Assembly: GCA_021772095.1 (NCBI GenBank) | Contig: JADYXR010000218.1 | Coordinates: forward strand, 1-48,296 | Source of the DNA: Candidatus Obscuribacter sp. | GTDB lineage: Bacteria > Cyanobacteriota > Vampirovibrionia > Obscuribacterales > Obscuribacteraceae | Direction of reading: 5' to 3' | Length of the DNA: 48,296 nucleotides | Notes under the pieces: generated by a model | Told to the model about the DNA's origin: nothing | The model's input: only the letters and a program-made list of their open reading frames with translations | The model's database searches: none | Position numbers and translations under genes: made by a program | Shown here: positions 15,001 through 18,845 of the stretch, piece by piece | How the letters are laid out: each line of letters begins with the position of its first letter | Position numbering within the stretch: the stretch's first letter is position 1

Positions 15001-15488
15001 ACGGGCGGATAACGCAGCGTTTCCACCTCGCCATTTTTATCGAGAGTGGTTTCGACCGTGCCATCATTATTTTGGCGATGCGTAACCTGGCCCAGCTCCG
15101 GATGCGTAAACTTCATCTGCCTGAAATCAGCGCCGATTTGCCTGGAAATCTTGTCTACATTCTTGTCCGCAAAATCCAGCGCTGGCGCATGCTCGCCCGG
15201 AGCACGACCGTTCTGCCTCTCGGCAAGCCGAATGTCCTTGAGCTCTTTGGGCTCCTGCTCCAGCTGTTCAGGCGTCAGCGCAGTTTCAGGCTTACTATCG
15301 GATCCACCAGCGCCGTTCTTGGCGGGCTCGTCCGGTTTCTTCTGATCGCGTTCGCTGTCCGCAGCTTCTGCCAGCTTCGAAACCGCTTGATCGCTGTCGG
15401 TCTGAGGCTTCGGCTTTTCAGCCTTTTCCTCAGCATCCGGATTTTTCTTCTCATTAACCAACGAAAAAAGCGCCTCGCCCAGAGACAA
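1..15488 (-). CDS. Giant Asp-Gly-rich repeat protein with embedded papain-like domain (partial, C-terminus off the left edge)
   Basis: A single frame stays open from 15488 to the window edge, at least 5,162 codons, with no stop. An in-frame TAA at 15495-15497 lies just upstream, so the TTG at 15488 is the first usable start; its ribosome site (AAAG, about 11 nt upstream) is weak. Order: a charged Pro/Glu/Lys-rich N-terminus (residues 1-110); Asp-Gly-rich repeats with patterns such as KDGS, ADGK and TRxFxY to about residue 2290; a papain-like region around 2440-2800; a long helical HEAT-like region to about 4290; then a second Asp-Gly-rich region, still running at the edge. I see no N-terminal signal peptide or clear membrane segment. 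The repeats recall RHS/teneurin-type beta spirals but lack the classical YD signature. The function is unknown; a large surface-exposed or exported protein is inferred from architecture only. Confidence 0.93.
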   Translation of the reverse strand, partial: MSLGEALFSLVNEKKNPDAEEKAEKPKPQTDSDQAVSKLAEAADSERDQKKPDEPAKNGAGGSDSKPETALTPEQLEQEPKELKDIRLAERQNGRAPGEHAPALDFADKNVDKISRQIGADFRQMKFTHPELGQVTHRQNNDGTVETTLDKNGEVETLRYPPVDESGKPVETKDNGPVLIDGRDKDGRSVKVMANGAVERELDPAKNNGVSKRLDYLANDTFGRENQLTFEDRSTTNYKDGSSKTEYKQPRSDGLQSRVVGADGKSISTYEGRADGMSRVEKHGGEITAKFENSPEGITEKKWHYQDGQLVEQRRFDGGRQEITTGGGRPEIRPGGADGAVVPTEVLPVTDGAEPLVETNGRGTRRGVKPDVAGGNGVVPGGDVPADGNGVVPGADLPAGGNAVVPGADKTIPALGSTPAMELPSNGAPPVAEVAPALAAQPAPLEIRPGGGDAGPLPGDELGPGGNGEIRPGVSREAISGRHGTLGKAVLNIGEGGVVTTQFPESAKKVSVSFDPKNPSKGLQINGENLTEQEKAQIKTDLEKNGFNVSSDNGKTVNQMLDGKQNTTYEPPRADGVRAETLTPREVNGGIEKTERQYGTARSINWSESETRGPDGRVETREVAFVNSKNEVVVQKQGKDGAVTTTVNNKPFASAPDAVLGTFTGPNGEVRSLKANGELNVTYPAGDNRKSETFHPASNKDGKLKTVEYKDPSKNDGVARETFGYKPADQSKNTAAEFSTTRDFVPPKNGGETQRVEFRNERSGPVTRAEATGKDGDVPFKRQEFKGPEGKGLVLHTHYENGRVSTKFSEGRVAEAVFEPDGTKKLLDRQGKELKDVKDEELLIKSDGKTSTFADGRSITRRDDGSTVIKYPDNDAQKRVSSIDDARKSMTTYKDNRSETSFKPGQSFDPAIDKVPDGVQPDDPRLIGANQITELPADAKNSKRVEIKYDQSKLAEAAETDGSDLKIETDMTKRTIITGDAKENATGAQVREEREYDGKGPGGRTKERDVSQGDKPLYTEGEAKDGDASVTYRQWQDSNGTEIEQRFNSDGTISTKFGEHKGDDADLSNKYSEITFDPESGEYTGKLRDDPDGDSVPLEDEEIDQAVSKTGDSSSSTSVLLNGDRVTTGDGKPTVTEFSPTDPDGRVSESRSDDKTDTVFKDGRRQVDYKSRADGLKRETFFPADDAQKRVAHRQFEGKGDLKSETEFKGKDKDRVIERKFEGGSRTSEREHLDKDGKRLGIERDGTDEQGKFTEVERNGDTTRRWENGKFKVSNDKGEVTAEGTSRKFAEGGSEGVLDVDDKTGKTVGMRFTGGPRAGENWSFKHGEDGKTNQVTFSRPGQDGQPESVTLSKGADGKWNPPDAKIPGFDHPLDSAEFTIKANGEVALDHKNGIVEKLRADGVKERYDMNEYSREINNKKQYWDGYNWREASKVEKVGDKTVVEFPAEAGKPTRIERDSKSDTLSVEFADKSRYDAKWKEQKLTHTDAAGKATSFFNTGERGADSRSVWREGTILRETAEGSVVEFKREPNEKDLPKRITINKTNGETTAQYDSGARISRDRHGVIERIGYPNGQQYQVKRDSAGSITSLVDGNGTKYSRRGDDATGPDGKKVPRWEMEQGGKPFGQFDGSINVRGANIEIKGLKGDETVVESNGRTTNKKDGNIVNLVDSQGQTWLPQGKADADGKQTWKVAGDDKGTFTGKLKLLDDGKVAFETGDNKSETRNVDGSRSKFNSNNVEVEKNFDNGASIIRDDNGMVTKTTDVNGVVREFSDYVQGQRGPVATKVKVTEAGKEPRHERVIDGQMRQLKEGTSPDSTDPKDFGASVMYDNGTRIQFNEDKTIEETDLHGSKKLFSEQQELIRGTIRASSDNSTVELEGGRVKSTTDGTGKVKREFLDYKDVPAAPPAIPQPITLPQQIKETRDGKETTLGFTGKLDPAGRPLYKSADGPELAYDPRNQSLTKILPGGQLEIEMADGKTLLQDRSGPVSVSQNGQLKQIFEKDGVRTFSTSPDGKDSVTLFKAGPPPAEVLTEESVETMWKGTKQKVLREVKDASLKPDDPNRYGNVVEYDPKTGGRKVYNEVDGNGQPKAAVETLRDGSKVQTAFADGKETKVKIDFPDKSVLTFENDKPKLQKFEDGSSIQFNADGKPGITTDVYGNQRQFSYQGDKIASVSLKKAGEADFKEVERLAGDAPTDSNVADRRVLRVLQPRPGEANGQPVGAAGPVPAAKPVQAANPPGAAGSPPIEAAPPAGLAPTGAEVDYNFSGQPVGQRTEFQKLDRTGRPIAFRQDRLDGTVSVLKEGQQVPEVTNVFKDKTKPVDTTVSARLVSPEQSLKADALVKDIIQAKGQIGSMAGQQLNELFKEASRQGNAETLRQYIETTMARQSGYRLDMKSQGAGETQTFSLTTSSATRDVAATRELTPGGGEVMTMAPLAAVDAPKEDYKLGTIYDGDYSGTDGDPEDLDVQREAFDSNVAKLPDGLRDQVSKDAEAFIQSARERGLTDAEIARTLHNANRLFEADPASLKPPLEAADSIRTACDLFHDLNSSEQVNKGSRQNCGLTSTFEQMLQSKPGDAAKIAADSLLNGEFTAPDGRVVKLDPESMKAHRQARDAINDRDTANRAGLQDQLGQVITHALGNWALQSDYANQTGKEAERPLYLFREPSGQNKSGEIATIVNPQTKQVETYQNQASITLSMLADTNNTFLERDNVFVNGNVDKVSKGTEKFKDKTEMDAKLGKELENGSLTLTIDAGHPAFGSGLQSGREDWHAVTVTDQTKIDGETYYRVSDQRGQNLDRWVSSTDMLAASAGPPHGSKTAKPLYTDKMVDGKPVLGDDGRAQLDKSKVVDAILERPLPPKVEAAALPDIPIVPDNRTTGERVRDLLGADKPIPGVPLGDLKPGSPEFTTREIANRYLGAKSDQERESALGDLSRQALSGNTSALESMRELSVLDARLKLQLADSGRGKEADLLRDTAIGRLAEMAPNVPSAKQALDSWTRAEGQKGSADELSELQDKRFAIVNDAVTRNERFGLTVELQKGDLLRRQFLQFGYGADGKTRVNETFTRLQAEELLRQGAPSSLLIDTRRQLETNPIDPAVLDDIKKANGDLAVRIDKNDIPRLREALVAEKNPEKLQAFNDAVERGERQKAEETRAINEAKSEFLDRTATPEKRQEALARLEKQMESQAGADRDTLGSMIDFYKTADQMIKLKDAAGGYSVDSLVTMLGNPSTHDRAIIGLAAIANGASGNKQESEGAKQALVQLSEGDPAVAKKSIDALLKTMNPPQSDAYGVLPLAAELAKRSNQYPEELRQALQDGLKSPVKELRSAAFQSMASVAEKWNDSDVKAVRDNMTAEMAQAIGALRPDVLAANKEILIPRAIEVMKANGIDPVKHFQDTLNTAKDALPKLEKPADNAPRDEAKVQALKQVRDLSIYGLAEVARGRSNDPAQAQAAGAALLDFAKPTEGADAVANAEKRYAVIDALSGLQPPRNEKFGTLETLGRVVALGADVPQNAREALHKGLESKADATQRDALKGLKQFADKWSVEDVAKVKENLSFSTIHELSNLPQGVLDRKMPSGMTVKEELLHGADADLQSDDNAKREKAVMTLAVLGGKEALENACLEVETKEIKDGDVTTRTELTVVDQAGTRYTFTEAADKKVGTHLDKIARADGSTLTAKWGERVETVKPAQGATPAVTKSFPGDTLTGLEKVSVAGVVAKAGDIAPDTMDGLPPKDAADKPLTVTNNDLKANQTRELLESVKRLAGGPPANKTAEDLLITIGGVTEPAGDRAVLLSANLGKVNGMIDLLGRSDAPSRVSAIDGVNRAINPATGAMALESALNKMRIEQYTAGVGPESSGAELGKLQDTLKTQLDAAKLAGDRDSVVQLQDRLNWASTARSIRDLNDIASGSEPDKAAKSKVKVGELMTQAQGGNPHAETAVAMLLAQSTPDTQARIQKLGAERGLPELPIPELDHLSVEDRKLVESVATSVIAQKAAMSKGSISPQEALAVTEALVRSEASGDKRSSQLLADTLDQALKSTEVKIDVPGIGKITIDGRKAAIDAMSQSLLKGDKGSEALVGRYLSNATTQELQRDLPSLLEKARGGSENAINVLAGIAAGFDSDPSKQARFLVTELARNPELKEKTMLAAINARDAQTGDRRVAQDLFKSMAQSGDLPDKVREKLHTMLNSIDATERSASAQAMVAIADQWTEADFAAVKSNISPEMAQALKNLTPSAREEFGEELTDHISSLVKDKTLDQTKRESAVEALAAVGGQDLIKNADRMKELGLASETKDGITTIKDDKGTAYQFKPDAKGEPVLQRTDRVDKTSRVNKFDAAGQFASAEEVVEGGNRVLRNRDNQITEVHKPNGDYIKVVNGADNKPKSVLDNYNRGWDSSDGGLSWTKRGTMDRADGNPQLSGDGSVKFSSAKEQTEVVQKSDGTVEKFDLRTKEKTVVKLDGSAITTNEAGKIVRTRDTAGGERGFVWSQDNKRLIGVTDETGVWSSADGMSWKRLDAPGITTGSRSVDQNGYTISDAGKSETTVRLDGSRAVKKSDGSTELFNSRGEQTNSLLFKDGALSQVSEPGSNRVWKATEGGNFEMFEGDKPSGIKAKIEVSPDGNVKRTIASESRDAAEKLKIYADTTSNTDGTSIARDATGRVRETTARGGEKSVFEYDAADPNKVKSITTTLPDGSKDTIQATADGKYKKTNERLDAASNYWEISSLTVERANGGITMSGVKTFVQTGSPTPDRAYAQKRPVQTLTGEHDTVVTSLTEPTRGFKKSGADLQLNSIYRSDGSKETVSLGNDGMQAGDRRVHNRDGSIAKLDVHGNVTSISDLPNNGSVEITRDARGNPSVIRESNGTLWESTDGQVFRNATTGEALRGKFFAETDGRYGFKMGDGKVLERNPGKGETILTKPEKFDHKRIGDVAPAKLVIKDGGGFVELDDRGQATAALTADGQKIVATRDATGSLTQLRIDGKLPRTYTRSEGNKWSLNGAKIDGELSFGSDGSVTAFKGRLEQPEFVQKLDGTRIEKRPSLDLKGPGYRYVVENARGQISEFHYSTGGASDTLEIVKEGGTPRPDGSVEFTHKMVRMPNSRAEDGNSRWTMLQHPDIPGKVQKGQTWIGAREFNPATGATKMRGFQNGASVLDFSVTSADGWNY
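2620..7000 (-). other. Long helical HEAT-like repeat region of the giant protein
   Basis: Residues about 2830-4290 lose the Asp-Gly pattern and become Ala/Leu/Glu/Lys-rich and helical. A module of about 50 residues recurs at 5427-5535, 4796-4920 and 2790-2898. Each copy has an Arg-Ala stretch, then EKW, DKW or DQW, an Asp-Val or Asp-Phe pair, a Lys or Arg-Asp-Asn segment and, in two copies, EMAQA. Between the copies lie less regular helical pairs, which suggests an alpha-solenoid such as HEAT or ARM repeats. In large proteins such solenoids are usually scaffolds or binding surfaces; the specific role here is unknown. Confidence 0.5.
7080..8170 (-). other. Papain-like cysteine peptidase-type domain inside the giant protein
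   Basis: Within the giant frame, the sequence QNCGLTS places a Cys at residue 2558 (7815-7817). DWHAV places a His at residue 2768 (7185-7187), and YRVSDQRG places an Asp at residue 2788 (7125-7127). The order Cys, His, Asp with the last two 20 residues apart fits a papain-fold catalytic triad (papain, calpain or C39-like). The Cys is preceded by a helical stretch, as in the 1195-aa protein at 18846. The Cys-His gap of 210 residues is longer than in papain. Domain edges are approximate. Catalytic activity is inferred; it could also be a non-peptidase papain-fold enzyme such as a transglutaminase or a dead copy. Confidence 0.5.
14243..14385 (-). repeat. Triple Gly/Pro-rich linker repeat in the giant protein
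   Basis: Around residues 370-415 of the giant protein, a 15-residue unit with the pattern GGNxVVPGxDxPAxG occurs three times in a row, within a longer Gly/Pro/Ala-rich linker that runs to about residue 490. Tandem DNA repeats of about 45 bp underlie it. Such a linker probably separates the N-terminal repeat block from the next and could vary in copy number between strains. Confidence 0.75.
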
Positions 15489-15757
15489 TATAATTTACAT
15501 CTTTAATGTTCCCTTTTGGTTGCCTATAATGTGCCTTTTCGCAGTTCTAACATTAACATGCGAAACATCCGCAAACACTTGTCTACTGTCACTTTGCGGA
15601 CTAAACGATTAAATTCTCGCACCCAATATCAAAAGTTTTGCCATAAATCGCTCCTGTAACCTTGTCGTCCGGGCATAATTGAGCAGTCGAAGCCTTAAAA
15701 TTCATCCGCACTCTCGTCAAATCTCGTCGGTTCGTTTTAATCCCCAATCCAGGCACA
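15489..15757. other. Divergent intergenic region with an inverted repeat and a possible -10 box
   Basis: This 269-bp gap separates the giant minus-strand gene from the plus-strand gene at 15758. A perfect TATAAT lies on the plus strand at 15525-15530, but no good -35 box sits 17 bp upstream. It is also 228 bp from the next start codon, so it is only a weak promoter candidate. The perfect 8-bp inverted repeat TCCGCAAA/TTTGCGGA at 15568-15600 could be a regulator site or a leader hairpin for the giant gene. Confidence 0.35.
15568..15600. repeat. Inverted repeat upstream of the giant gene
   Basis: Arms TCCGCAAA (15568-15575) and TTTGCGGA (15593-15600) are perfectly complementary around a 17-nt loop, 80-112 bp upstream of the giant gene's TTG start. 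There is no following T run, so it does not look like a terminator. An operator or a leader hairpin is possible. Confidence 0.5.
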
Positions 15758-16381
15758 GTGCTAGATTACAGCAACATAATCGACATCTCGATTCCGCCCT
15801 CCGACAATGGGGCGAGTGGCAGAGTGACAACCTGTACCTATTTTGGCTTGGAAGCAAGATTGACTGAAGCGGATCTGGAGCCCGGTGACAGCTTCGAAAG
15901 CGTCGAGGCCAGAACGGATTTAGATAATCTGAAACTCAATTCTCACATCGGCGTTGCTATGGTCTTCGAGCTAAACCTCGCTGACAGCGCCGTTGTCGAT
16001 GCCGAAGCCGTTCGCAGTGCGATGAAGCCATGGTTGGACAAAGTCGCCATGTTCGGCTCAGGACCTGCGATTCTTCCTGAACGGATACTGTTCAAAACCG
16101 CAAATAACGGCTCGCACCCCCAATTATCCGCCGACGCCGTCCTCTATCTGTCGGCCGAAGGCACCGCTCTGATCGGCGTCGAATCTGCCACCATCGGTGG
16201 AGAAGACAGCGAATCGATCGAATTGCTATTACGCGAGCATGACATTGTTCGGCTGACCAATCTCGACCTTTCGAAAGCAAAACCAATGACGCCTTACTTT
16301 TTGAGCGCTGTTCCGTTACTCGCCAATTACAAGGGCGAAGTGCCTACGCGAGCCGTTCTAATCGCCATAAAGGAGGATTAG
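15758..16381 (+). CDS. Kynurenine formamidase/cyclase-fold protein lacking the metal site
   Basis: This 207-aa protein starts at GTG with AGG five bases upstream. The layout follows the cyclase family (PF04199, KynB-like): an IDISIP opening near residue 9, then ERILFKT, then LSADAVLYLS leading into IGVESATIG, a leucine-rich helix with NLDLSKA, and YFLSAVPL near the end. Family enzymes hydrolyse N-formylkynurenine using a metal held by HxGTHxDxPxH. No such motif exists here: the matching stretch (about residues 25-70) has no suitable histidines, and the usual late Glu is replaced by Thr before NLDLS. I infer a non-catalytic family member, perhaps a binding or partner protein. The next gene is a tandem paralogue 5 bp downstream, so the two probably form one transcript. 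Confidence 0.72.
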   Translation: MLDYSNIIDISIPPSDNGASGRVTTCTYFGLEARLTEADLEPGDSFESVEARTDLDNLKLNSHIGVAMVFELNLADSAVVDAEAVRSAMKPWLDKVAMFGSGPAILPERILFKTANNGSHPQLSADAVLYLSAEGTALIGVESATIGGEDSESIELLLREHDIVRLTNLDLSKAKPMTPYFLSAVPLLANYKGEVPTRAVLIAIKED

Positions 16382-16386
16382 AAATC

Positions 16387-17103
16387 ATGCTGCAATTCAC
16401 CATTTTTGATTTAGCCAGAGGCCAAGCCACTCCCGACACGTTGCAAAAAGATTGCGAACAAAACGCCGTTTCGATTGCACTTGTTCCAATCGACACGGTG
16501 GTATCACTCGGCACTGCCAGTAGTGGCGCCCTGGAAGCCTTCATCGGTCCCTGCTCAGTAATCGAAATGTTCGAAGAAAACAACAAGAACGTAATTGACG
16601 CCGATGAAATGAAAGCCGCTCTAGCTGGCTTATCCAAAGAAATCGAAAGAGTAAAACGCGAGTACTCAGAATCGGTCGAAGCACCGACAAAATTGTTGAT
16701 CAAAACTCGAGACACAAAAACATCATCAACAGTTTCTTCATCGGTTTTAAAAGCAGCATCTTCTTCTGATGCATCTACTTCTGATGCCTCGTTTTCCGCT
16801 CCGTCTCCCAGATCTTCTCCTTCATCATCTCGAACATCACAAAATGCAAGACACCTGAGCCCAGCTGCACTAGCAGTGATCGTTGAACACGGAATCACGC
16901 TTGTGGGCGTCGATTCCACCGAACTAGATCCCGCCGATTCAAAAGACAATGTAGAATACGCAAGAAAAAACAAACTGCCTTGTCTGATCAATTTAGAATT
17001 GAGCGAAGTTGAATCAGGTTTCCAGTACATCCTGGTGGCACCACCGATGGTGATGAAAGATCGAGATCTGGTAGCAGTTCGCCCCATCTTGCTAATGAAT
17101 TAA
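16387..17103 (+). CDS. Second degenerate kynurenine formamidase-fold protein with Ser-rich insertion
   Basis: This 238-aa protein starts at ATG with AAGGAGG 10 nt upstream, overlapping the end of the preceding gene, so translation may be coupled. The family pattern is visible as GPCSVIEMF near residue 57, KLLIKTRD near 103, then LSPAALAVIVEHGITLVGVD and a LINLELSEV segment. Residues about 112-158 are a Ser-rich, low-complexity insertion placed where the enzymes have a short loop. The catalytic HxGTHxDxPxH motif is absent, as in the neighbour. Two adjacent copies that have both lost the metal site suggest a retained non-enzymatic role, possibly as a heterodimer. The family call is from motif order by eye. 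Confidence 0.7.
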   Translation: MLQFTIFDLARGQATPDTLQKDCEQNAVSIALVPIDTVVSLGTASSGALEAFIGPCSVIEMFEENNKNVIDADEMKAALAGLSKEIERVKREYSESVEAPTKLLIKTRDTKTSSTVSSSVLKAASSSDASTSDASFSAPSPRSSPSSSRTSQNARHLSPAALAVIVEHGITLVGVDSTELDPADSKDNVEYARKNKLPCLINLELSEVESGFQYILVAPPMVMKDRDLVAVRPILLMN

Positions 17104-17143
17104 CAGGTCACATTTAAAACGGAGTTTCAATCACAAAGGCAAT

Positions 17144-17707
17144 ATGGAAGTCGAAGATATCGGTTGCGTAAAATTTGCCCGGTTTCCGGATCGCTGGCTG
17201 GCCCTGCCGCAGAAGCCCGATCCTCTAACCGATCACTGGACCCGAGTGTTCGCACGCGCAGACAATTTCAAAATCGAAATCTCATTTTATTATCGTGGAA
17301 TGCCAATCGATGACGACACAGCAAAACGTTTCAACGACCTGGTCACTTCTCGAACCGTAGGCGCCGTGCCCGAAAAACTCAGCCCGATCGAAATCAAAGA
17401 CCTGCAAATCGCCATGGGCTACAACCACGCCGGCGACAATCAATATACAAATTCCAACATGCCAGGCGCCGCCAATGGGCCGATCTTCGATCTAGCCGAA
17501 GTCTCGGCAAAACGTGTCGCCGGGCGCACAGTGCTCTACGCGCGCGGAGACTTCAACAGCGGAACACACTACGCCGGTATATTTTATCCATCCGATTCAA
17601 CCGGAAGAGTAATTGAGGAGTTTATGTTGCAAGCACCAGATAAGGTGCTGTTGAAACAACACCTGCCCGCATTTGAATCAATCATAGAAACGTTCGTCTG
17701 GCGCTAA
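17144..17707 (+). CDS. Hypothetical protein of a small recurring family (LP-W family)
   Basis: A 187-aa protein starting at ATG with AAAGG just upstream. I do not recognise a named domain. The pattern is a FPDRWLALP opening near residue 14, an acidic middle, a LSPIEIKDL helix, then strands with TVLYARGDF, AGIFYPSD and a final IIETFVWR. The same order (PDxW opening, EIEDL helix, RVRGDW, final IKW) occurs in the gene at 36234-36749, and a looser version in 22570-23208. No signal peptide or membrane helix is visible. It follows the two cyclase-fold genes by about 40 bp, so co-transcription is plausible. Its stop overlaps the stop of the opposite-strand gene. Confidence 0.7.
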   Translation: MEVEDIGCVKFARFPDRWLALPQKPDPLTDHWTRVFARADNFKIEISFYYRGMPIDDDTAKRFNDLVTSRTVGAVPEKLSPIEIKDLQIAMGYNHAGDNQYTNSNMPGAANGPIFDLAEVSAKRVAGRTVLYARGDFNSGTHYAGIFYPSDSTGRVIEEFMLQAPDKVLLKQHLPAFESIIETFVWR

Positions 17708-17943
17708 CGAGCACCAGGCGTGACGTTGACCGGTCCACCCGTGTAATTATAAATAAGAAGAATCCGACCGCCGTGCGGTCCGATTGTTAGTGGCGTAATG
17801 CTCACCATCTGATAGCGATATTTAAGATGCTCGAGAATCGACTTCGAAACATCGTCCGCCGGAACAATCTCCTGCACTACCACAATCGGAGTTTTGATGA
17901 ACTTGCCAGTTTTGTCGTCAACGATGTCTTTTAGTTTGCCCAC
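17704..17943 (-). CDS. Small hypothetical protein, convergent with its neighbour
   Basis: This 79-aa protein starts at GTG (17943); no better start exists upstream in frame, and no strong ribosome site is seen. It reads as a plausible soluble alpha/beta protein (TPIVVVQEIVP, LKYRYQMVSITPLTIG, GGRILLIYNYTGG) with no domain I can name. Its TAG overlaps the TAA of the plus-strand gene by 3 bp, so the two genes converge tail to tail with no room for a conventional terminator. Confidence 0.6.
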   Translation of the reverse strand: MGKLKDIVDDKTGKFIKTPIVVVQEIVPADDVSKSILEHLKYRYQMVSITPLTIGPHGGRILLIYNYTGGPVNVTPGAR

Positions 17944-18105
17944 TACTTTACTACCCGTGATGCCACTTTCAAGAACATAGTAGCTAAATCAGGCAAAAAC
18001 GCAATTAAATGGACCGATAACAGTCAGATTCGCGGTGACAACTAAATTCGGCATCGGTTCCGCAAAGGTCGGCTATAAGAGAATCGAGCCTAGAAGGAGC
18101 AATCC

Positions 18106-18309
18106 ATGTTAGACCTTGAACAAGATACAACAACGATGTTGTCTATCCAGGGAGCCAGTCTAATGACCGGCGGTCTGATGTCGGAGCGAAAAATCTGGCA
18201 ACTCTGCAAAGAGCAGCAAATTGCTTACTCAACAGAAAATGGCAAGATCGCCATTGAATTAAACGAAATGAGACGTTTGCTCGGCCGCGACACAGCGGCA
18301 GCTGCCTAA
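18106..18309 (+). CDS. Small protein, possible helix-turn-helix DNA-binding
   Basis: A 67-aa protein with a good ribosome site (AAGGAG, 7 nt before the ATG). The core reads LSIQGASLMTGG, SERKIWQLCKEQQI, then IAIELNEMRRLLGR. That spacing resembles excisionase or MerR-like winged helix proteins, where an opening helix is followed by a recognition helix and a short hairpin. The match is by shape only. It stands alone, upstream of a long gap and the 1195-aa gene, and could regulate nearby genes. Confidence 0.6.
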   Translation: MLDLEQDTTTMLSIQGASLMTGGLMSERKIWQLCKEQQIAYSTENGKIAIELNEMRRLLGRDTAAAA

Positions 18310-18845
18310 CACTTCGAGCTGTCCGACAATTGAATATAAGATCAGTACGCAAACGACGGAGCAGTTCCTAGTTTGCGTTCGCGCTATATGGATATATTCA
18401 CCCAGATAGATATATCGACTTAGCCGCCAAACGATATGCGCATTGCTATTAAGCCAGACCTTCCGCGGTTCCGATTTTCGAACTTCATCGTTCCGGTTCA
18501 ACGCGAATCCATTTCTCCAATTACCAAAGTCTCGGTTTCAACCTGTGGCTAAACCGATTTCACCTCGCCTAATCGAGAGGTCTATCCACTCGGCTTCGCG
18601 ATTTGACAAAAGAATTCCTTGTCAACTGCGTAGTTACCCCACACATGGCGTGGGAGAAACCGCAAAACCCACAATATCAAAGCCTTTTTGGCTCCAAAAA
18701 GTTCACAACTGAATTGTAATCTGTTTAAACCAGCCAACCAGCACGCTTTACTAAATCGCTCCGGCGAGACTAGTGGTCAAACGATCCCCGAGTCGTAAGA
18801 CACCTTTTAAAAAAGTTCGACAAAACAAAATTCGATTACACGGAA
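18310..18845. other. Long intergenic region before the 1195-aa gene, with short dyads
   Basis: No convincing gene is visible in these 536 bp; the longest open frame (18443-18712) has atypical Arg/Ser/Phe-rich composition. Two dyads stand out: TTGACAA/TTGTCAA at 18603-18625 and CCCAC/GTGGG at 18638-18654. TTGACA could also act as a -35 box, but no -10 box follows at proper spacing. The stretch probably holds the promoter and regulatory sites of the downstream gene. Confidence 0.4.
18603..18625. promoter_or_regulatory. Operator-like dyad TTGACAA-n9-TTGTCAA
   Basis: Perfect 7-bp arms (18603-18609 and 18619-18625) flank a centre containing GAATTC, about 220 bp upstream of the 1195-aa gene. The size and symmetry fit a dimeric regulator site. 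There is no T run after it, so it does not look like a terminator. The bound protein is unknown; the small helix-turn-helix candidate just upstream is one guess. Confidence 0.35.

Noticed and set aside
1..15488. Naming the giant protein a classical RHS/YD-repeat protein
   Set aside because: The repeats are rich in Asp-Gly and similar in length, but the YD signature and the RHS core end motif are not visible, so only a likeness is stated.
15525..15530. TATAAT as a firm promoter
   Set aside because: No -35 box at 17 bp and a distance of 228 bp from the next gene; kept only as a weak candidate within the gap description.
18443..18712. 89-aa frame in the gap before the 1195-aa gene
   Set aside because: Composition is atypical, no ribosome site is seen, and it overlaps the dyads that look regulatory.
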